Below, in pieces: positions 34,631 to 43,798 of a DNA stretch of 64,000 bases (the stretch's first letter is position 1; each line of letters opens with the position of its first letter). The DNA is from Rhodanobacter sp. LX-99. GTDB lineage: Bacteria > Pseudomonadota > Gammaproteobacteria > Xanthomonadales > Rhodanobacteraceae. The notes beneath the pieces were generated by a model. It was given only the letters and a program-made list of their open reading frames with translations. It did not search any database and was not told the DNA's origin. The translations under genes were made by a program, and so were the position numbers. Where the stretch lies: contig NZ_JAHFVL010000001.1 in the NCBI RefSeq assembly GCF_018599185.1, positions 1,736,001 through 1,800,000 on the forward strand. Direction: 5' to 3'.

Positions 34631-36094
34631 GTGACTGCTTCCTCCCAATCGGTCGAACCGTTCGACCTGGTGATCTTCGGCGGCACCGGCGATCTCGCCG
34701 TGCGCAAATTGCTGCCGGCCCTGTTCCACCGTTTCCTCGACGGCCAGATCCCGGCCAGCAGCCGCATCGTCGGCATCGCCCGCGAGGCGCTGGACGACGA
34801 CGGCTACCGCGCGCAGCTGCGCGAGGCGCTGATCGGCGTGTGCGCGGCGGCGCAGCTCGACGTGTTCCTGCAGCAGGTGTTCTACCGCCCGCTGGACGCG
34901 CGCAAGGACGAGGGCTGGGACGACTTCGCCGCCCTCATCGGCAGCCGGCCCGGGCATATCCGCGTGTTCTATCTGTCCACTTCGCCCGAGTTGTTCGTCG
35001 ACATCTGCAACCGGCTGGGCCAGTACAAGCTCAACGAAGGTGCCTCGCGCGTGGTGCTGGAGAAACCGATCGGGCGCGACCTGGCCAGCGCGAACCAGAT
35101 CAACGACGCGGTCGGCAAGGTCTTCAACGAGTCGCAGACCTTCCGCATCGACCACTACCTCGGCAAGGAAACCGTGCAGAACCTGCTGGTGCTGCGCTTC
35201 GGCAACGCGCTGTTCGAGCCGCTGTGGAACGCCGGCCATATCGACCACGTGCAGATCACCGTGGCCGAAACCCTCGGCGTCGGCCATCGCGGCGCCTACT
35301 ACGACCGCGCCGGTGCGCTGCGCGACATGGTGCAGAACCACATCCTGCAGCTGCTGTGCATGGTGGCGATGGAGCCGCCGTCGTCACTGGCGCCCGACGC
35401 GGTGCGCGACGAGAAACTGAAGGTGCTGCATTCGCTGAAAGCCATCGACGACAGCAACGCCGCCCAGCTCACCGTGCGCGGGCAGTACCGCGCCGGCGTG
35501 GCCGAGGGCGCCAGCGTGCCCGGCTATCCGGAGGAACTGGGCAACAGCAAGTCGAACACCGAAACCTTCGTGGCGTTGAAGGCCGAGATCGCGAACTGGC
35601 GCTGGGCCGGCGTGCCGTTCTACCTGCGCACCGGCAAGCGGCTGCCGAGCCGGGTGTCGGAGATCGTGGTCACCTTCAAGCCGGTGCCGCACTCGATCTT
35701 CAGCCCCGACGCCGGCACCCTGTCGCAGAACCGGCTGGTGCTGCGCCTGCAGCCGGACGAAGGCGTGAAACTGTGGCTGACCATCAAGCACCCCGGTCCC
35801 GGCGGCCTGCGCCTGCGCCACGTGCCGCTGGACATGAGCTTTGCCGAGGCGTTCGGCGTGCAGCAGCCGGATGCGTACGAACGCCTGCTGCTCGACGTGG
35901 TACGCGGCAATCCCACCCTGTTCATGCGCCGCGACGAAGTGGAAGCGGCATGGCGCTGGGCCGGCCCGATCCTGGCCGCCTGGGCCGACAGCGGCGAGGC
36001 GCCGCGGCCATACACCGCCGGCAGCTGGGGCCCGAGCGCCGCGGTGGCGCTGATCGAGCGCGACGGCCGCACCTGGAACGAAGACAGTGAGTAG
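34631..36094 (+). CDS. zwf: Glucose-6-phosphate dehydrogenase
   Basis: A 487-residue cytosolic enzyme oxidising glucose-6-phosphate to 6-phosphogluconolactone with NAD(P)+. Residues about 14-28 hold the nucleotide loop FGGTGDLAVRKLLPA, and RIDHYLGKETVQN at about 172-184 is the substrate-binding and catalytic signature. EKPIGRD is also seen. The start is GTG at 34631 with GAGGTGA five bases ahead. First of four linked genes of the Entner-Doudoroff route (zwf, pgl, edd, eda). Confidence 0.97.
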   Translation: MTASSQSVEPFDLVIFGGTGDLAVRKLLPALFHRFLDGQIPASSRIVGIAREALDDDGYRAQLREALIGVCAAAQLDVFLQQVFYRPLDARKDEGWDDFAALIGSRPGHIRVFYLSTSPELFVDICNRLGQYKLNEGASRVVLEKPIGRDLASANQINDAVGKVFNESQTFRIDHYLGKETVQNLLVLRFGNALFEPLWNAGHIDHVQITVAETLGVGHRGAYYDRAGALRDMVQNHILQLLCMVAMEPPSSLAPDAVRDEKLKVLHSLKAIDDSNAAQLTVRGQYRAGVAEGASVPGYPEELGNSKSNTETFVALKAEIANWRWAGVPFYLRTGKRLPSRVSEIVVTFKPVPHSIFSPDAGTLSQNRLVLRLQPDEGVKLWLTIKHPGPGGLRLRHVPLDMSFAEAFGVQQPDAYERLLLDVVRGNPTLFMRRDEVEAAWRWAGPILAAWADSGEAPRPYTAGSWGPSAAVALIERDGRTWNEDSE

Positions 36095-36203
36095 GCTGCG
36101 TTTACCGGCGCTTCACCCGACCGCGCCGTTGCGTGCGGCAGACTGGCGCTCCCTTCCCCACGATGCGCGCGGCCACGCCTGAGTGCCTGTCGCGATACCT
36201 GCC

Positions 36204-36917
36204 ATGACCACCCATCTGAACGTCACCACGCACAGCTTCACCGATTGCCGCGCGCAGGCCACGGCACTGGCCGAACGCGTCGCCGAACGCCTGCGCAGCG
36301 GATTGGCCGAACGCGGCCACGCCGTGCTGGCGGTCTCCGGCGGCAGCACGCCGAAGGATTTCTTCGCCAGCCTGTCGCGCGAGAAACTCGACTGGGCCAA
36401 GGTGCAGGTGACCCTGGTCGACGAACGCTGGGTGACGGAGACCGATGAGCGCTCGAATGCACGGCTGGTGAAGTCGCTGCTGCTGCAGCACGCCGCCGGT
36501 GCCGCGCAGTTCCTTCCGCTGTACACCGGCGACATCACTCCCGAAGCCGGGCTGGCCACCGCCAACGCGCGCATCGATGCGCTGCCGCTGCCGTTCGACG
36601 CGGTGGTGCTGGGCATGGGCGACGACGGCCACACTGCCTCGTTCTTCCCCGGTGGCGACCACCTGGCCGAGGCGCTGGACCTGGAAGGCCACGCCCGCGT
36701 GCTGCCGATGCATGCGCCCGGCGCCGGCGAACCGCGCATCACGCTGAGCCTGCCGACCCTGCTGGAAACGCGCGCGCTGTACCTGCTGGTGGCCGGCGAG
36801 AAGAAACGCGACCTGCTCGCCGACGCGCGGCTCGGCCTCGGCGCCGCACGGGACTACCCGGTGCGCGCGGTGCTGACCCAGCAGCGCGTGCCGGTGGCGG
36901 TGTACTGGTGCCCGTAG
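36204..36917 (+). CDS. pgl: 6-phosphogluconolactonase
   Basis: A 237-residue DevB/SOL-type lactonase that hydrolyses 6-phosphogluconolactone, the product of Zwf. Motifs: [12 protein letters not shown] near residue 45, VTLVDERWV, and [14 protein letters not shown] at about 135. The ATG at 36204 is chosen over an in-frame GTG at 36183 because the conserved protein begins here. It follows zwf by about 110 bases and precedes edd by 208 bases of hairpin-rich sequence. Confidence 0.95.
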   Translation: MTTHLNVTTHSFTDCRAQATALAERVAERLRSGLAERGHAVLAVSGGSTPKDFFASLSREKLDWAKVQVTLVDERWVTETDERSNARLVKSLLLQHAAGAAQFLPLYTGDITPEAGLATANARIDALPLPFDAVVLGMGDDGHTASFFPGGDHLAEALDLEGHARVLPMHAPGAGEPRITLSLPTLLETRALYLLVAGEKKRDLLADARLGLGAARDYPVRAVLTQQRVPVAVYWCP

Positions 36918-36919
36918 TC

Positions 36920-37064
36920 GGCGGCTGAAAGCCGCCGGCTATGCGACCCACGGATGGGTCGCTCGCCGAGCAACGACGCAAGTCGTTGTTCGGTCGGAGG
37001 CTCGTCAGGCGATAGCCGGACGAGCCGAGTCGACGAGGCGCAGGACAGCGCCTTGTCGACATCA
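36920..37064 (+). ncRNA. Hairpin-rich spacer between pgl and edd, candidate structured leader
   Basis: No gene is present. Perfect or near-perfect stems seen: GGCGGC/GCCGCC (36920-36936), GCGACCCA/TGGGTCGC (36943-36962), CAACGAC/GTCGTTG with a GCAA loop (36971-36988), GGCTCGTC/GACGAGCC (36999-37026) and a 13-bp stem with one wobble (37029-37060). An outer pair CCGGCTAT (36935-36942) / ATAGCCGG (37012-37019) encloses the second and third hairpins and competes with, or would form a pseudoknot with, the 36999-37026 stem. An intrinsic terminator follows. It may be a regulated leader of edd or a structured repeat. Confidence 0.5.
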
Positions 37065-37100
37065 GGGAGTGCATGCCGTTGCTTGCACTCCCGTCTTTTT
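37065..37100 (+). terminator. Intrinsic terminator or attenuator before edd
   Basis: GGGAGTGCA (37065-37073) pairs perfectly with TGCACTCCC (37084-37092), loop of 10, followed by GTCTTTTT. It ends only 25 bases before the edd start, leaving no room for a downstream promoter, so edd expression must involve readthrough or antitermination. Confidence 0.85.
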
Positions 37101-37125
37101 CTCTCAACGATTCCGGATACATATC

Positions 37126-38943
37126 ATGAGCACGCTGCATCCCGTCGTCGCCGAAGTCACCGAACGCCTGCGCGAGCACAGCCGCGAGACGCGCGCGGCG
37201 TACCTCAGGCGGATCGACGCGATCGACCGCAGCGGGCCGCGGCGCGGGCACCTGTCCTGCGGCAACCTGGCCCACGGCTTCGCCGCCTGCGGCAGCGAAG
37301 ACAAGGCCGCACTGCGCAGCGGCCGGCGCGCCAACCTGGCCATCGTCACCGCCTACAACGACATGCTCTCGGCGCACCAGCCGTACGAACGCTACCCGGC
37401 GCTGATCCGCCAAATCGCCCGTGACGCCGGCGTCACCGCCCAGGTCGCCGGCGGCGTGCCGGCGATGTGCGACGGCATCACCCAGGGCCGGCCCGGCATG
37501 CAGCTGTCGCTGTTCTCGCGCGATGTGGTGGCGCTGGCCACCGCGGTGGCGCTGTCGCACGACATGTTCGACGGCGCGCTGTTCCTCGGCATCTGCGACA
37601 AGATCGTGCCGGGCCTGCTGATCGGCGCGCTGAGCTTCGGCCACCTGGCCGGCGCGTTCGTGCCGTCGGGGCCGATGCCCAGCGGCATCCCGAACGAGCA
37701 GAAGTCGAAGGTGCGCCAGGCCTATGCCGACGGCAAGGCGAGCAAGGCCGAGCTGCTCGAAGCCGAGGCAGCCTCGTACCACACCGCCGGTACCTGCACC
37801 TTCTACGGCACCGCCAACTCCAACCAGATGCTGATGGAGATCATGGGCCTGCACCTGCCCGGCGCCAGCTTCACCGCGCCGGACACGCCGCTGCGCGACG
37901 CGCTCACCGCCGAGGTGGTGCGCCGCGTCGCCGCGCACAGCGCGCTGGGCGATGCGTTCCTGCCGCTCGGCCACATCATCGACGAACGCGCGATCATCAA
38001 CGGCGTGATCGGCCTGCACGCCACCGGCGGCTCCACCAACCACCTGCTGCACCTGGTGGCCATCGCGCACGCCGCCGGCATCCAGTTGCGCTGGGACGAC
38101 TTCGATGCGCTGTCCGGCGTGATCCCGCTGCTGGCGCGCGTCTACCCGAACGGCTACGCCGACGTGAATCAGTTCCACGCCGCCGGCGGCATGGCCTTCC
38201 TGATCGACCAGCTGCTCGGCGCCGGCCTGCTGCACGCCGACGTGCAGACCATCTTCGGTACCGGCCTGGACGGCTACGCGCAGATCCCGCAACTCGACGA
38301 CAGCGGTGCATTGCACTGGGCGCCCGTGTCGAAGCAGAGCGGCAACCGCGGCGTGCTGCGCGGCGTCGACGAACCGTTCCGCGCCGACGGCGGCCTGCGC
38401 ATGCTCGAGGGCAACCTCGGCCGCGCGGTGATCAAGGTGTCGTCGGTGCCGGACGATCGCCTGCTGATCGAGGCGCCGGCGATCGTTTTCGACGACCAGG
38501 ACGAGGTGGCCGGCGCGTTCAAGCGCGGCGAGCTGAATCGCGACTTCGTGGCGGTGGTGCGCTTCCAGGGCCCGCGCGCGAACGGCATGCCCGAGCTGCA
38601 CAAGCTCACCCCCACGCTGGCGCTGCTGCAGGACCGCGGCCACCGCATCGCCCTGCTCACCGACGGGCGCATGTCCGGCGCCTCCGGCCGCGTGCCGGCG
38701 GCGATCCACGTGACGCCCGAGGCAGTCGCCGGCGGCAACATCGCGAAGGTCCGCAATGGCGACATGATCCGGCTGGACGCGGCGAATGGACGTCTGGACG
38801 TCCTGCTCGAAGCGCACGAACTGGACGCACGCCTGCCGCATGTCGCCGACCTGTCGCGCGAACACAGCGGCATGGGCCGCGAACTGTTCGGGCTGTTCCG
38901 CCAGGCCGCCGCCAACGCCGACCTCGGCGCCGGCGTGCTGTAG
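37126..38943 (+). CDS. edd: 6-phosphogluconate dehydratase
   Basis: A 605-residue IlvD/Edd-family iron-sulfur dehydratase making 2-keto-3-deoxy-6-phosphogluconate. Family segments: [14 protein letters not shown] near residue 85, [20 protein letters not shown] with a cluster Cys, [13 protein letters not shown] with a second Cys, [18 protein letters not shown] with a third, and [22 protein letters not shown] near the C-terminus. Length matches Edd (about 605), longer than IlvD. The ATG at 37126 lacks a clear Shine-Dalgarno; an in-frame GTG lies at 37069 within the terminator and is unlikely. eda follows by 51 bases. Confidence 0.96.
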   Translation: MSTLHPVVAEVTERLREHSRETRAAYLRRIDAIDRSGPRRGHLSCGNLAHGFAACGSEDKAALRSGRRANLAIVTAYNDMLSAHQPYERYPALIRQIARDAGVTAQVAGGVPAMCDGITQGRPGMQLSLFSRDVVALATAVALSHDMFDGALFLGICDKIVPGLLIGALSFGHLAGAFVPSGPMPSGIPNEQKSKVRQAYADGKASKAELLEAEAASYHTAGTCTFYGTANSNQMLMEIMGLHLPGASFTAPDTPLRDALTAEVVRRVAAHSALGDAFLPLGHIIDERAIINGVIGLHATGGSTNHLLHLVAIAHAAGIQLRWDDFDALSGVIPLLARVYPNGYADVNQFHAAGGMAFLIDQLLGAGLLHADVQTIFGTGLDGYAQIPQLDDSGALHWAPVSKQSGNRGVLRGVDEPFRADGGLRMLEGNLGRAVIKVSSVPDDRLLIEAPAIVFDDQDEVAGAFKRGELNRDFVAVVRFQGPRANGMPELHKLTPTLALLQDRGHRIALLTDGRMSGASGRVPAAIHVTPEAVAGGNIAKVRNGDMIRLDAANGRLDVLLEAHELDARLPHVADLSREHSGMGRELFGLFRQAAANADLGAGVL

Positions 38944-38994
38944 TCCTGCTCCCTCTCCTGCAAGCAGGGGAAGAGCGAAACCCAGGAGTCAGAC

Positions 38995-39648
38995 GTGAGC
39001 CCCATCGAACAAAAGCAGCAGCAAGTCGAAACCCTCATGCGGCTGGCGCCGGTGATTCCGGTGGTGATCATCGACGACGCGAAGGCCGCGGTGCCGATGG
39101 CGCGCGCGCTGGTCGCCGGCGGCATCCCGACGATCGAGGTCACCCTGCGCACGCCGGCCGCACTGGAGGCGATCCGTGCGATCGCCGCCGAAGTGGAAGG
39201 CGCCGTGGTCGGCTGCGGCACCGCGCTGACCGCACGCGATCTTGCAGCCGCGAAGCAGGCCGGCGCCCGCTTCGCCGTGTCGCCCGGCACCTCGCCGCGC
39301 CTGCTCGACGCCGCCGACGACAGCGAACTGCCGCTGCTGCCCGGCGTGGCCACCGCCAGCGAGGCGATGGCCCTGCTCGAGCGCGGCTATCGCCACCTGA
39401 AGTTCTTCCCCGCGGTACCGGCCGGCGGCACCAAGCTGCTCGGCGCCTGGGCCAGCCCGTTGCCGCAGATCCGCTTCTGCCCCACCGGCGGCATCGGCCT
39501 GAGCAGCGCACCCGACTTCCTCGCCCTGCCGAACGTGCTTTGCGTCGGCGGCTCCTGGCTCACTCCCGCCGACAAGCTCGCCGCCGGCGACTGGGCCGGC
39601 ATCGAGTTGCTGGCGCGCGAGGCCGCCGGTTTGCGCCGGGCGGACTGA
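38995..39648 (+). CDS. eda: KDPG aldolase
   Basis: A 217-residue trimeric aldolase that splits 2-keto-3-deoxy-6-phosphogluconate into pyruvate and glyceraldehyde-3-phosphate. PTIEVTLRTPAAL carries the conserved Glu (about 45) and the Schiff-base Lys is in HLKFFPA near residue 136; VGCGT and PTGGI segments line the phosphate site. The start is GTG at 38995 with an AGGAG site. Last gene of the Entner-Doudoroff set. Confidence 0.96.
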   Translation: MSPIEQKQQQVETLMRLAPVIPVVIIDDAKAAVPMARALVAGGIPTIEVTLRTPAALEAIRAIAAEVEGAVVGCGTALTARDLAAAKQAGARFAVSPGTSPRLLDAADDSELPLLPGVATASEAMALLERGYRHLKFFPAVPAGGTKLLGAWASPLPQIRFCPTGGIGLSSAPDFLALPNVLCVGGSWLTPADKLAAGDWAGIELLAREAAGLRRAD

Positions 39649-39744
39649 GGACTGTCCGCGCTGCCCGGCCGCGCGATACCGGGTAAGGTTCCCCTTGCAC
39701 ATGCTCGCCGCCATCGCACGAGCCATCACCTGCAAGGATGGAAC

Positions 39745-40566
39745 TTGAATATCGGACCGCTGGCCCTCTCGTCGGCCCTGCTGGCGCTGCTGTTCGGCGT
39801 CGTCGCCGCGCTTGCCGTCGCCGGCTTCCTGGCCAGGCGCGGCTACGCCGACGCCGGCAATGCGTTGTACCTGGCGCTCGGCATCGGCCTGCTCGGCGCG
39901 CGTGCGGCTTACGTGGCCGGCTGGTGGCCGCAGTACGTGCAGCAACCGGGCAGCATGTTGAACATCCGCGACGGCGGTTTCGATCCGATCGCCGGAGCGC
40001 TCGGGCTGGTCGTGGCGGCGCTGCTGATCGGCTGGCGCCGGCCGCCCTTGCGTCGACCGCTGGCCGCCGGCGTGACCGTCGGCATCGCGGCATGGGCGTT
40101 CGCCGGACTGGTCGCGTACAAGCTGGCCGCGAACACCCATCCCGGCCTGCCGGCCCTGCTGCTGAGCGACCTGGACGGCCGCGAGGTCGCGCTGGAAAAG
40201 CTGCGCGGCCAGCCCACCGTGATCAACCTGTGGGCCACCTGGTGCGGTCCGTGCCGGCGCGAGATGCCGGTGCTGGCCGAGGCGCAGCGAACGATGCCGC
40301 GGATCCGTTTCGTGTTCGCCGACCAGGGCGAATCGGCGGCCGCGGTGAAGCAGTTCATGCAGGTGCAGCGGCTGGCGCTGGACAACGTGCTGATCGACGG
40401 CAACCTGCAGCTGTCGAACCACTACGGCGCCCGCGGCTACCCGACCACCTTGTTCCTCGACGCCGACGGTCGCCTGCGCGACATGCACATCGGCGAGCTG
40501 TCGCGCGCCACGCTGGCCGAACGCCTGCAGCGGATCCGTTCGCCGGACGCCCCGGCGCCACGCTGA
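39745..40566 (+). CDS. Membrane-anchored TlpA-like thioredoxin with Lgt-like N-terminal domain
   Basis: A 273-residue protein. Residues 1-130 have four hydrophobic helices and a loop GLLGARAAYVAGWWPQYVQQ followed by LNIRDGGFDPIAG that resembles part of prolipoprotein diacylglyceryl transferase (Lgt). Residues of about 135-265 are a TlpA/ResA-type thioredoxin fold with WATWCGPC (Cys167 and Cys170) and a GYPTTLFLD cis-Pro region. It probably reduces periplasmic disulfides from the membrane. The Lgt part is too short to be a working transferase. TTG at 39745 is used because AAGGA lies six bases ahead; an ATG at 39738 is out of frame. Confidence 0.8.
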   Translation: MNIGPLALSSALLALLFGVVAALAVAGFLARRGYADAGNALYLALGIGLLGARAAYVAGWWPQYVQQPGSMLNIRDGGFDPIAGALGLVVAALLIGWRRPPLRRPLAAGVTVGIAAWAFAGLVAYKLAANTHPGLPALLLSDLDGREVALEKLRGQPTVINLWATWCGPCRREMPVLAEAQRTMPRIRFVFADQGESAAAVKQFMQVQRLALDNVLIDGNLQLSNHYGARGYPTTLFLDADGRLRDMHIGELSRATLAERLQRIRSPDAPAPR

Positions 40567-40651
40567 CCGCGCCGCCGCGAGCTGCCTCATCGACACGCGC
40601 GCGCCGCCATCTCCACACGAGCGACTCCACGGCAATCAGGTGGCCGATCCA

Positions 40652-41287
40652 ATGGACAACCCAGATCCATCCACGCATCCGGACGCCTCGACCAGCCGCG
40701 CGCTCGGCGACATCGCGCTGGCCGGCCTGCTGGTCTTCAGCGTCGTCGCCGTGGCCGTGCAGCTGCTGCGCAGCGACCTGGACTGGATGGACGCGCCGCT
40801 CAGCCTCTACCTGCTGGATGCCTACGGCCACTGGCTGCAGGCGGCATACGTCGTGCTGGCGTTGGCGCTGGCCTCGCTTGGCGCGGGTTACTACTTCGCC
40901 TTGCGGGAGGGACGCCGCAGCGCGGCGCCATGGCTGCTGTTCGTCTGCGCCGGCGTCGGCCTGTGCGTGACCGCGCTGGCGCACAGCAACCTGCCCGGCC
41001 GCGCGCCCACGCTGGAAGGCTTGGTGCACGGCGTGGCGGCGCAGACGGCGTTCCTGTGCGTCAGCGTGGCGATGCTGCTGCAGTCGTGGTGGCTGCGCGC
41101 CAACCCGCGCTGGCGCCCACGCTTCGCACCGGCGTTCGCGCTGGCGCTGGCCTGCTTCGTGGGGATCTGGGTGGATGCGCTATGGCACGGCATGCCGCGC
41201 GGGTTGGAGCAGCGGCTGGTGATCGCGCTGATCCTGGTCTGGCTGCTGCTGGCGGCGAACTGGCTGCGGCGCCAGCGCGCCACGTGA
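40652..41287 (+). CDS. DUF998-like membrane protein
   Basis: A 211-residue protein with about six hydrophobic helices and a short polar N-terminus. The pattern of WMDAPLSLYLLDAYG followed by helices and an ALAHSNLPGRAP loop resembles the DUF998 family of unknown function. The ATG at 40652 has AGGTGG eight bases ahead and is preferred to a GTG at 40640. It follows the TlpA-like gene by 85 bases. No function can be given. Confidence 0.7.
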   Translation: MDNPDPSTHPDASTSRALGDIALAGLLVFSVVAVAVQLLRSDLDWMDAPLSLYLLDAYGHWLQAAYVVLALALASLGAGYYFALREGRRSAAPWLLFVCAGVGLCVTALAHSNLPGRAPTLEGLVHGVAAQTAFLCVSVAMLLQSWWLRANPRWRPRFAPAFALALACFVGIWVDALWHGMPRGLEQRLVIALILVWLLLAANWLRRQRAT

Positions 41288-41293
41288 AACGCC

Positions 41294-41995
41294 TTACGCC
41301 GTTTCGGCCTCCAGCCGCGCCATCACCGCGTCGGTGACGCGGGCGCAGCGCTGGCCCATGAACGGGAACGCCTCGCTCATGGTTTCGGCCAGGGTGCCCT
41401 GCAGCGACGTGCGCAGCAGCCGGCGCGCGCGGTGCAGGCGGGTCTTCACCGTCTCCGGCTTGATCGCCAGCAGGGTGGCGGTTTCCTCGACCGAGCACTC
41501 CTCCACCTCGCGCATCATGTAGACGGTGCGGAACGCCTCCGGCAGCTTGTCGATGGCGTGTTCGAGCAGGTGGCGGATCTGCGTCCGCGCGGCCGAGACC
41601 GCCGGATCCTCGCTGCCGAACTTCGAGGGGAACTGGATGATCTGGTGGGTATCGTCCATCGCCGCGTCGACCTGCTCCAGGCCGACCATGGCGTGGCGCT
41701 TGCGCAGCCGGCCGCGCGCCTCGTTCAGCACGATGCTGGTCAGCCAGGTCAGCAGGGTCGAGTCGCCGCGGAACGAATCCAGCTTGTGGTAGGCACGCAT
41801 ATACGATTCCTGCAGCACGTCTTCCGCTTCCGAATCCTCGCCGATCACGGCACGCGCGATGCGGAACAGGCGCTGGTTGCAGCGCTGCATGATGTGGCGG
41901 AACGCCTCGCGATGGCCGTCGCGGACCTGCGCCACCAGCGCGTGGTCGTCCAGCGCGGCGTAATCGACGAGTGCAACATGGGCATGGGCTGACAT
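41294..41995 (-). CDS. ECF-type RNA polymerase sigma factor
   Basis: A 233-residue sigma-70 family protein with only regions 2 and 4. Region 2: EAFRHIMQRCNQRLFRIARAV, EDVLQESYMRAYHKLDSF; region 4: LPEAFRTVYMMREVEECSVE and IKPETVKTRLHRARRLLR. An anti-sigma gene is not seen beside it; the downstream neighbour is convergent. The C-terminal extension (SEAFPFMGQRCARVTDAVMA) has a single Cys. It may control envelope or oxidative-stress genes, but its regulon cannot be told. It follows folE in the same direction by 55 bases. Confidence 0.9.
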   Translation of the reverse strand: MSAHAHVALVDYAALDDHALVAQVRDGHREAFRHIMQRCNQRLFRIARAVIGEDSEAEDVLQESYMRAYHKLDSFRGDSTLLTWLTSIVLNEARGRLRKRHAMVGLEQVDAAMDDTHQIIQFPSKFGSEDPAVSAARTQIRHLLEHAIDKLPEAFRTVYMMREVEECSVEETATLLAIKPETVKTRLHRARRLLRTSLQGTLAETMSEAFPFMGQRCARVTDAVMARLEAETA

Positions 41996-42050
41996 GGCTT
42001 TCTCCTTTTACACCTGATCTGACGCTGCGGGGTGGCCCGAGGTTCCCGGG

Positions 42051-42674
42051 TCAGCCGGCCAGCGTGGCCAGGATCTCGCCGCGCCGCGATTCCTGCGCAA
42101 ATTCGCCGAGCAGGCGCCGGGTCTGCATCGACACGCCGTGCAGGCGCACGCCGCGCGAGGACAGGCATTCGTGGCTGGCCTGCACGATCACCGCCACGCC
42201 GCGCGGGTGCAGCACCTGGGCCAGGGTATCGGCGATCTCCACGGTGAGCCGCTCCTGGATCTGCAGGCGCCGGCCGAACGCCTCGACCAGCCGCGCCAGC
42301 TTGGAGATGCCGACCACGCGCTGGTTCGGCAGGTAGGCGATGTGCACCACGCCGCGGATCGCCGCCATGTGGTGTTCGCAGGTCGACTGCAGCGGAATGT
42401 CGCGCAGGATGACCAGTTCGTCGTAGCCGCCGACTTCGCCGAAGGTGCGGCTGAGCAGGCCGGCCGGGTCCTGCCGGTAGCCGGCGAACCATTCCTCGTA
42501 CGCGCGCACCACGCGCGCCGGCGTGGCCAGCAAGCCTTCGCGCGCGGGTTCGTCACCGGCCCAGCGGATCAGCGTGCGCACGGCGGCCTCCGCCTCGGCA
42601 CGCGTGGGGCGGGGAGTTTCGCCGGCCGGCACCGGCGCGGCCGTTGAAGCGATGGATTGATCGAGTTCGAGCAT
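42051..42674 (-). CDS. folE: GTP cyclohydrolase I
   Basis: A 207-residue enzyme converting GTP to 7,8-dihydroneopterin triphosphate, the first step of tetrahydrofolate and pterin synthesis. Zinc ligands Cys99 and His102 (STCEHHM) and Cys170 (HECLSSRG) have the spacing of the E. coli enzyme. Other family segments: TPARVVRAYEEWFAGY and SKLARLVEAFGRRLQIQERL. The start at 42674 lacks an obvious ribosome site, but the frame upstream has no family sequence. Confidence 0.95.
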   Translation of the reverse strand: MLELDQSIASTAAPVPAGETPRPTRAEAEAAVRTLIRWAGDEPAREGLLATPARVVRAYEEWFAGYRQDPAGLLSRTFGEVGGYDELVILRDIPLQSTCEHHMAAIRGVVHIAYLPNQRVVGISKLARLVEAFGRRLQIQERLTVEIADTLAQVLHPRGVAVIVQASHECLSSRGVRLHGVSMQTRRLLGEFAQESRRGEILATLAG

Positions 42675-42836
42675 GTGGAGAGGCTTCGCTGGGGTGACAG
42701 CTGATCCGACGCAGGCGCCGCGTCCGAGGTTCCCGCAGCACTCCGTACACCCGCCGGAACCTGTACGCCGCTGCTGCATCTCATGGGCACCGGCAAGCTT
42801 CGCTCGCCCTTCGCCCATTCCAAGGAGACACCGCTA

Positions 42837-43367
42837 ATGAACAAGTCCCTGTTCGCCCTCGTCCTCACCCTCGGCCTCGGCTCGCTCGCCAGCGTGCACG
42901 CCGCCACCCCGGCGCCGGCCATCAACGACGCGCAGATCGCCCACATCGCCTACACCGCCGGCGCGATCGACGTCACCGCCGCCAAGCAGGCGCTGAGCAA
43001 GTCGCACAACAAGGCGGTGCTCGAGTTCGCCAAGGAAATGGCGCGTGACCACGCCGCCGTGAACGACCAGGCCCTGGCGCTGGCCAAGAAGCTGGGCGTC
43101 ACCCCGGCCGACAACGCCACCAGCCAGTCGCTGGCCAAGGGCGCCGCCGCCGAACAGACCAAGCTGGCCGCGCTCAGCGGTGCCGCCTACGACAAGGCCT
43201 ATGCCGACAACGAAGTGGCGTTCCACAAGGCCGTGCTGGCCGCACTCGACGGCACGCTGATTCCGGCCACGCAGAACGCTGAGCTGAAGTCGCTGCTGGA
43301 AACCGGTTCGAAGCTGTTCCACGAACACCAGATGCACGCCGAGCACCTGGCTGCCAGCCTGAAGTAA
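42837..43367 (+). CDS. Periplasmic DUF4142 protein
   Basis: A 176-residue protein with a signal peptide (about residues 1-22, ending SVHAAT) and a helical, ferritin-like bundle containing HIAYTAGAIDVTAAKQALS, FAKEMARDHAAVNDQALALA and a final HEHQMHAEHLAAS. The family is common in Xanthomonadales but has no proven function. An AAGGAG site precedes the ATG. It is followed after 10 bases by a cupredoxin gene, so the pair is surely cotranscribed. Confidence 0.88.
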   Translation: MNKSLFALVLTLGLGSLASVHAATPAPAINDAQIAHIAYTAGAIDVTAAKQALSKSHNKAVLEFAKEMARDHAAVNDQALALAKKLGVTPADNATSQSLAKGAAAEQTKLAALSGAAYDKAYADNEVAFHKAVLAALDGTLIPATQNAELKSLLETGSKLFHEHQMHAEHLAASLK

Positions 43368-43377
43368 GGAGCGCGCC

Positions 43378-43728
43378 ATGTTCCGCAGCACGATTCTGGT
43401 CGCCGGCCTGCTGATCATGGGCTGGGGCCTCGCGCCGGCATTCGCGGCCACCCCGGCCACAGCGTCAGCGACCCCGCAAGCACGGACCGTGCACGTGATC
43501 GTGCTCGACAAGATGGTGTTTGGTCCGATGCCCACCGGCGTACGCGCCGGTGACATCATCGAATGGGTCAACCACGACATCTTCGAACACAGCGCCACCG
43601 CCCGCGACGGCAGCTTCGACGTCGACCTGAAACCCGGTGCCACCGTGCGCACCACGGCCAAGGCCGGCTCGTTCGCGTTCTTCTGCAAGTTCCACCCTGG
43701 CATGACCGGTACCCTGGTCGCCAAGTAA
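43378..43728 (+). CDS. Periplasmic cupredoxin (plastocyanin/azurin-like)
   Basis: A 116-residue protein with a signal peptide (about residues 1-24) and a single cupredoxin domain. Type-1 copper ligands are visible: His71 (EHSAT), Cys103, His106 and Met109 in FFCKFHPGM. It probably carries electrons or copper in the periplasm. It sits 10 bases after the DUF4142 gene with GGAG ahead of the ATG, and a terminator follows. The electron partner is unknown; the tight pairing with DUF4142 suggests they act together. Confidence 0.92.
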   Translation: MFRSTILVAGLLIMGWGLAPAFAATPATASATPQARTVHVIVLDKMVFGPMPTGVRAGDIIEWVNHDIFEHSATARDGSFDVDLKPGATVRTTAKAGSFAFFCKFHPGMTGTLVAK

Positions 43729-43798
43729 CCCGGCAGCAACTCTCTCCCCTCGAGGTTGCAAGGTCGTCCTACCGCGAGCTTGCATGCTGCCGGTCCCC

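Noticed and set aside
39738..40970. ATG-started frame of 410 codons overlapping the TlpA-like gene
   Set aside because: It has a better start codon but an Arg-rich nonsense product; the TTG frame has the WCGPC domain and a good ribosome site.
43732..43793. Inverted repeat CCGGCAGCA ... TGCTGCCGG after the cupredoxin gene
   Set aside because: The arms are about 45 bases apart with no strong inner pairing, and a clear terminator follows, so it was not listed as a separate element.
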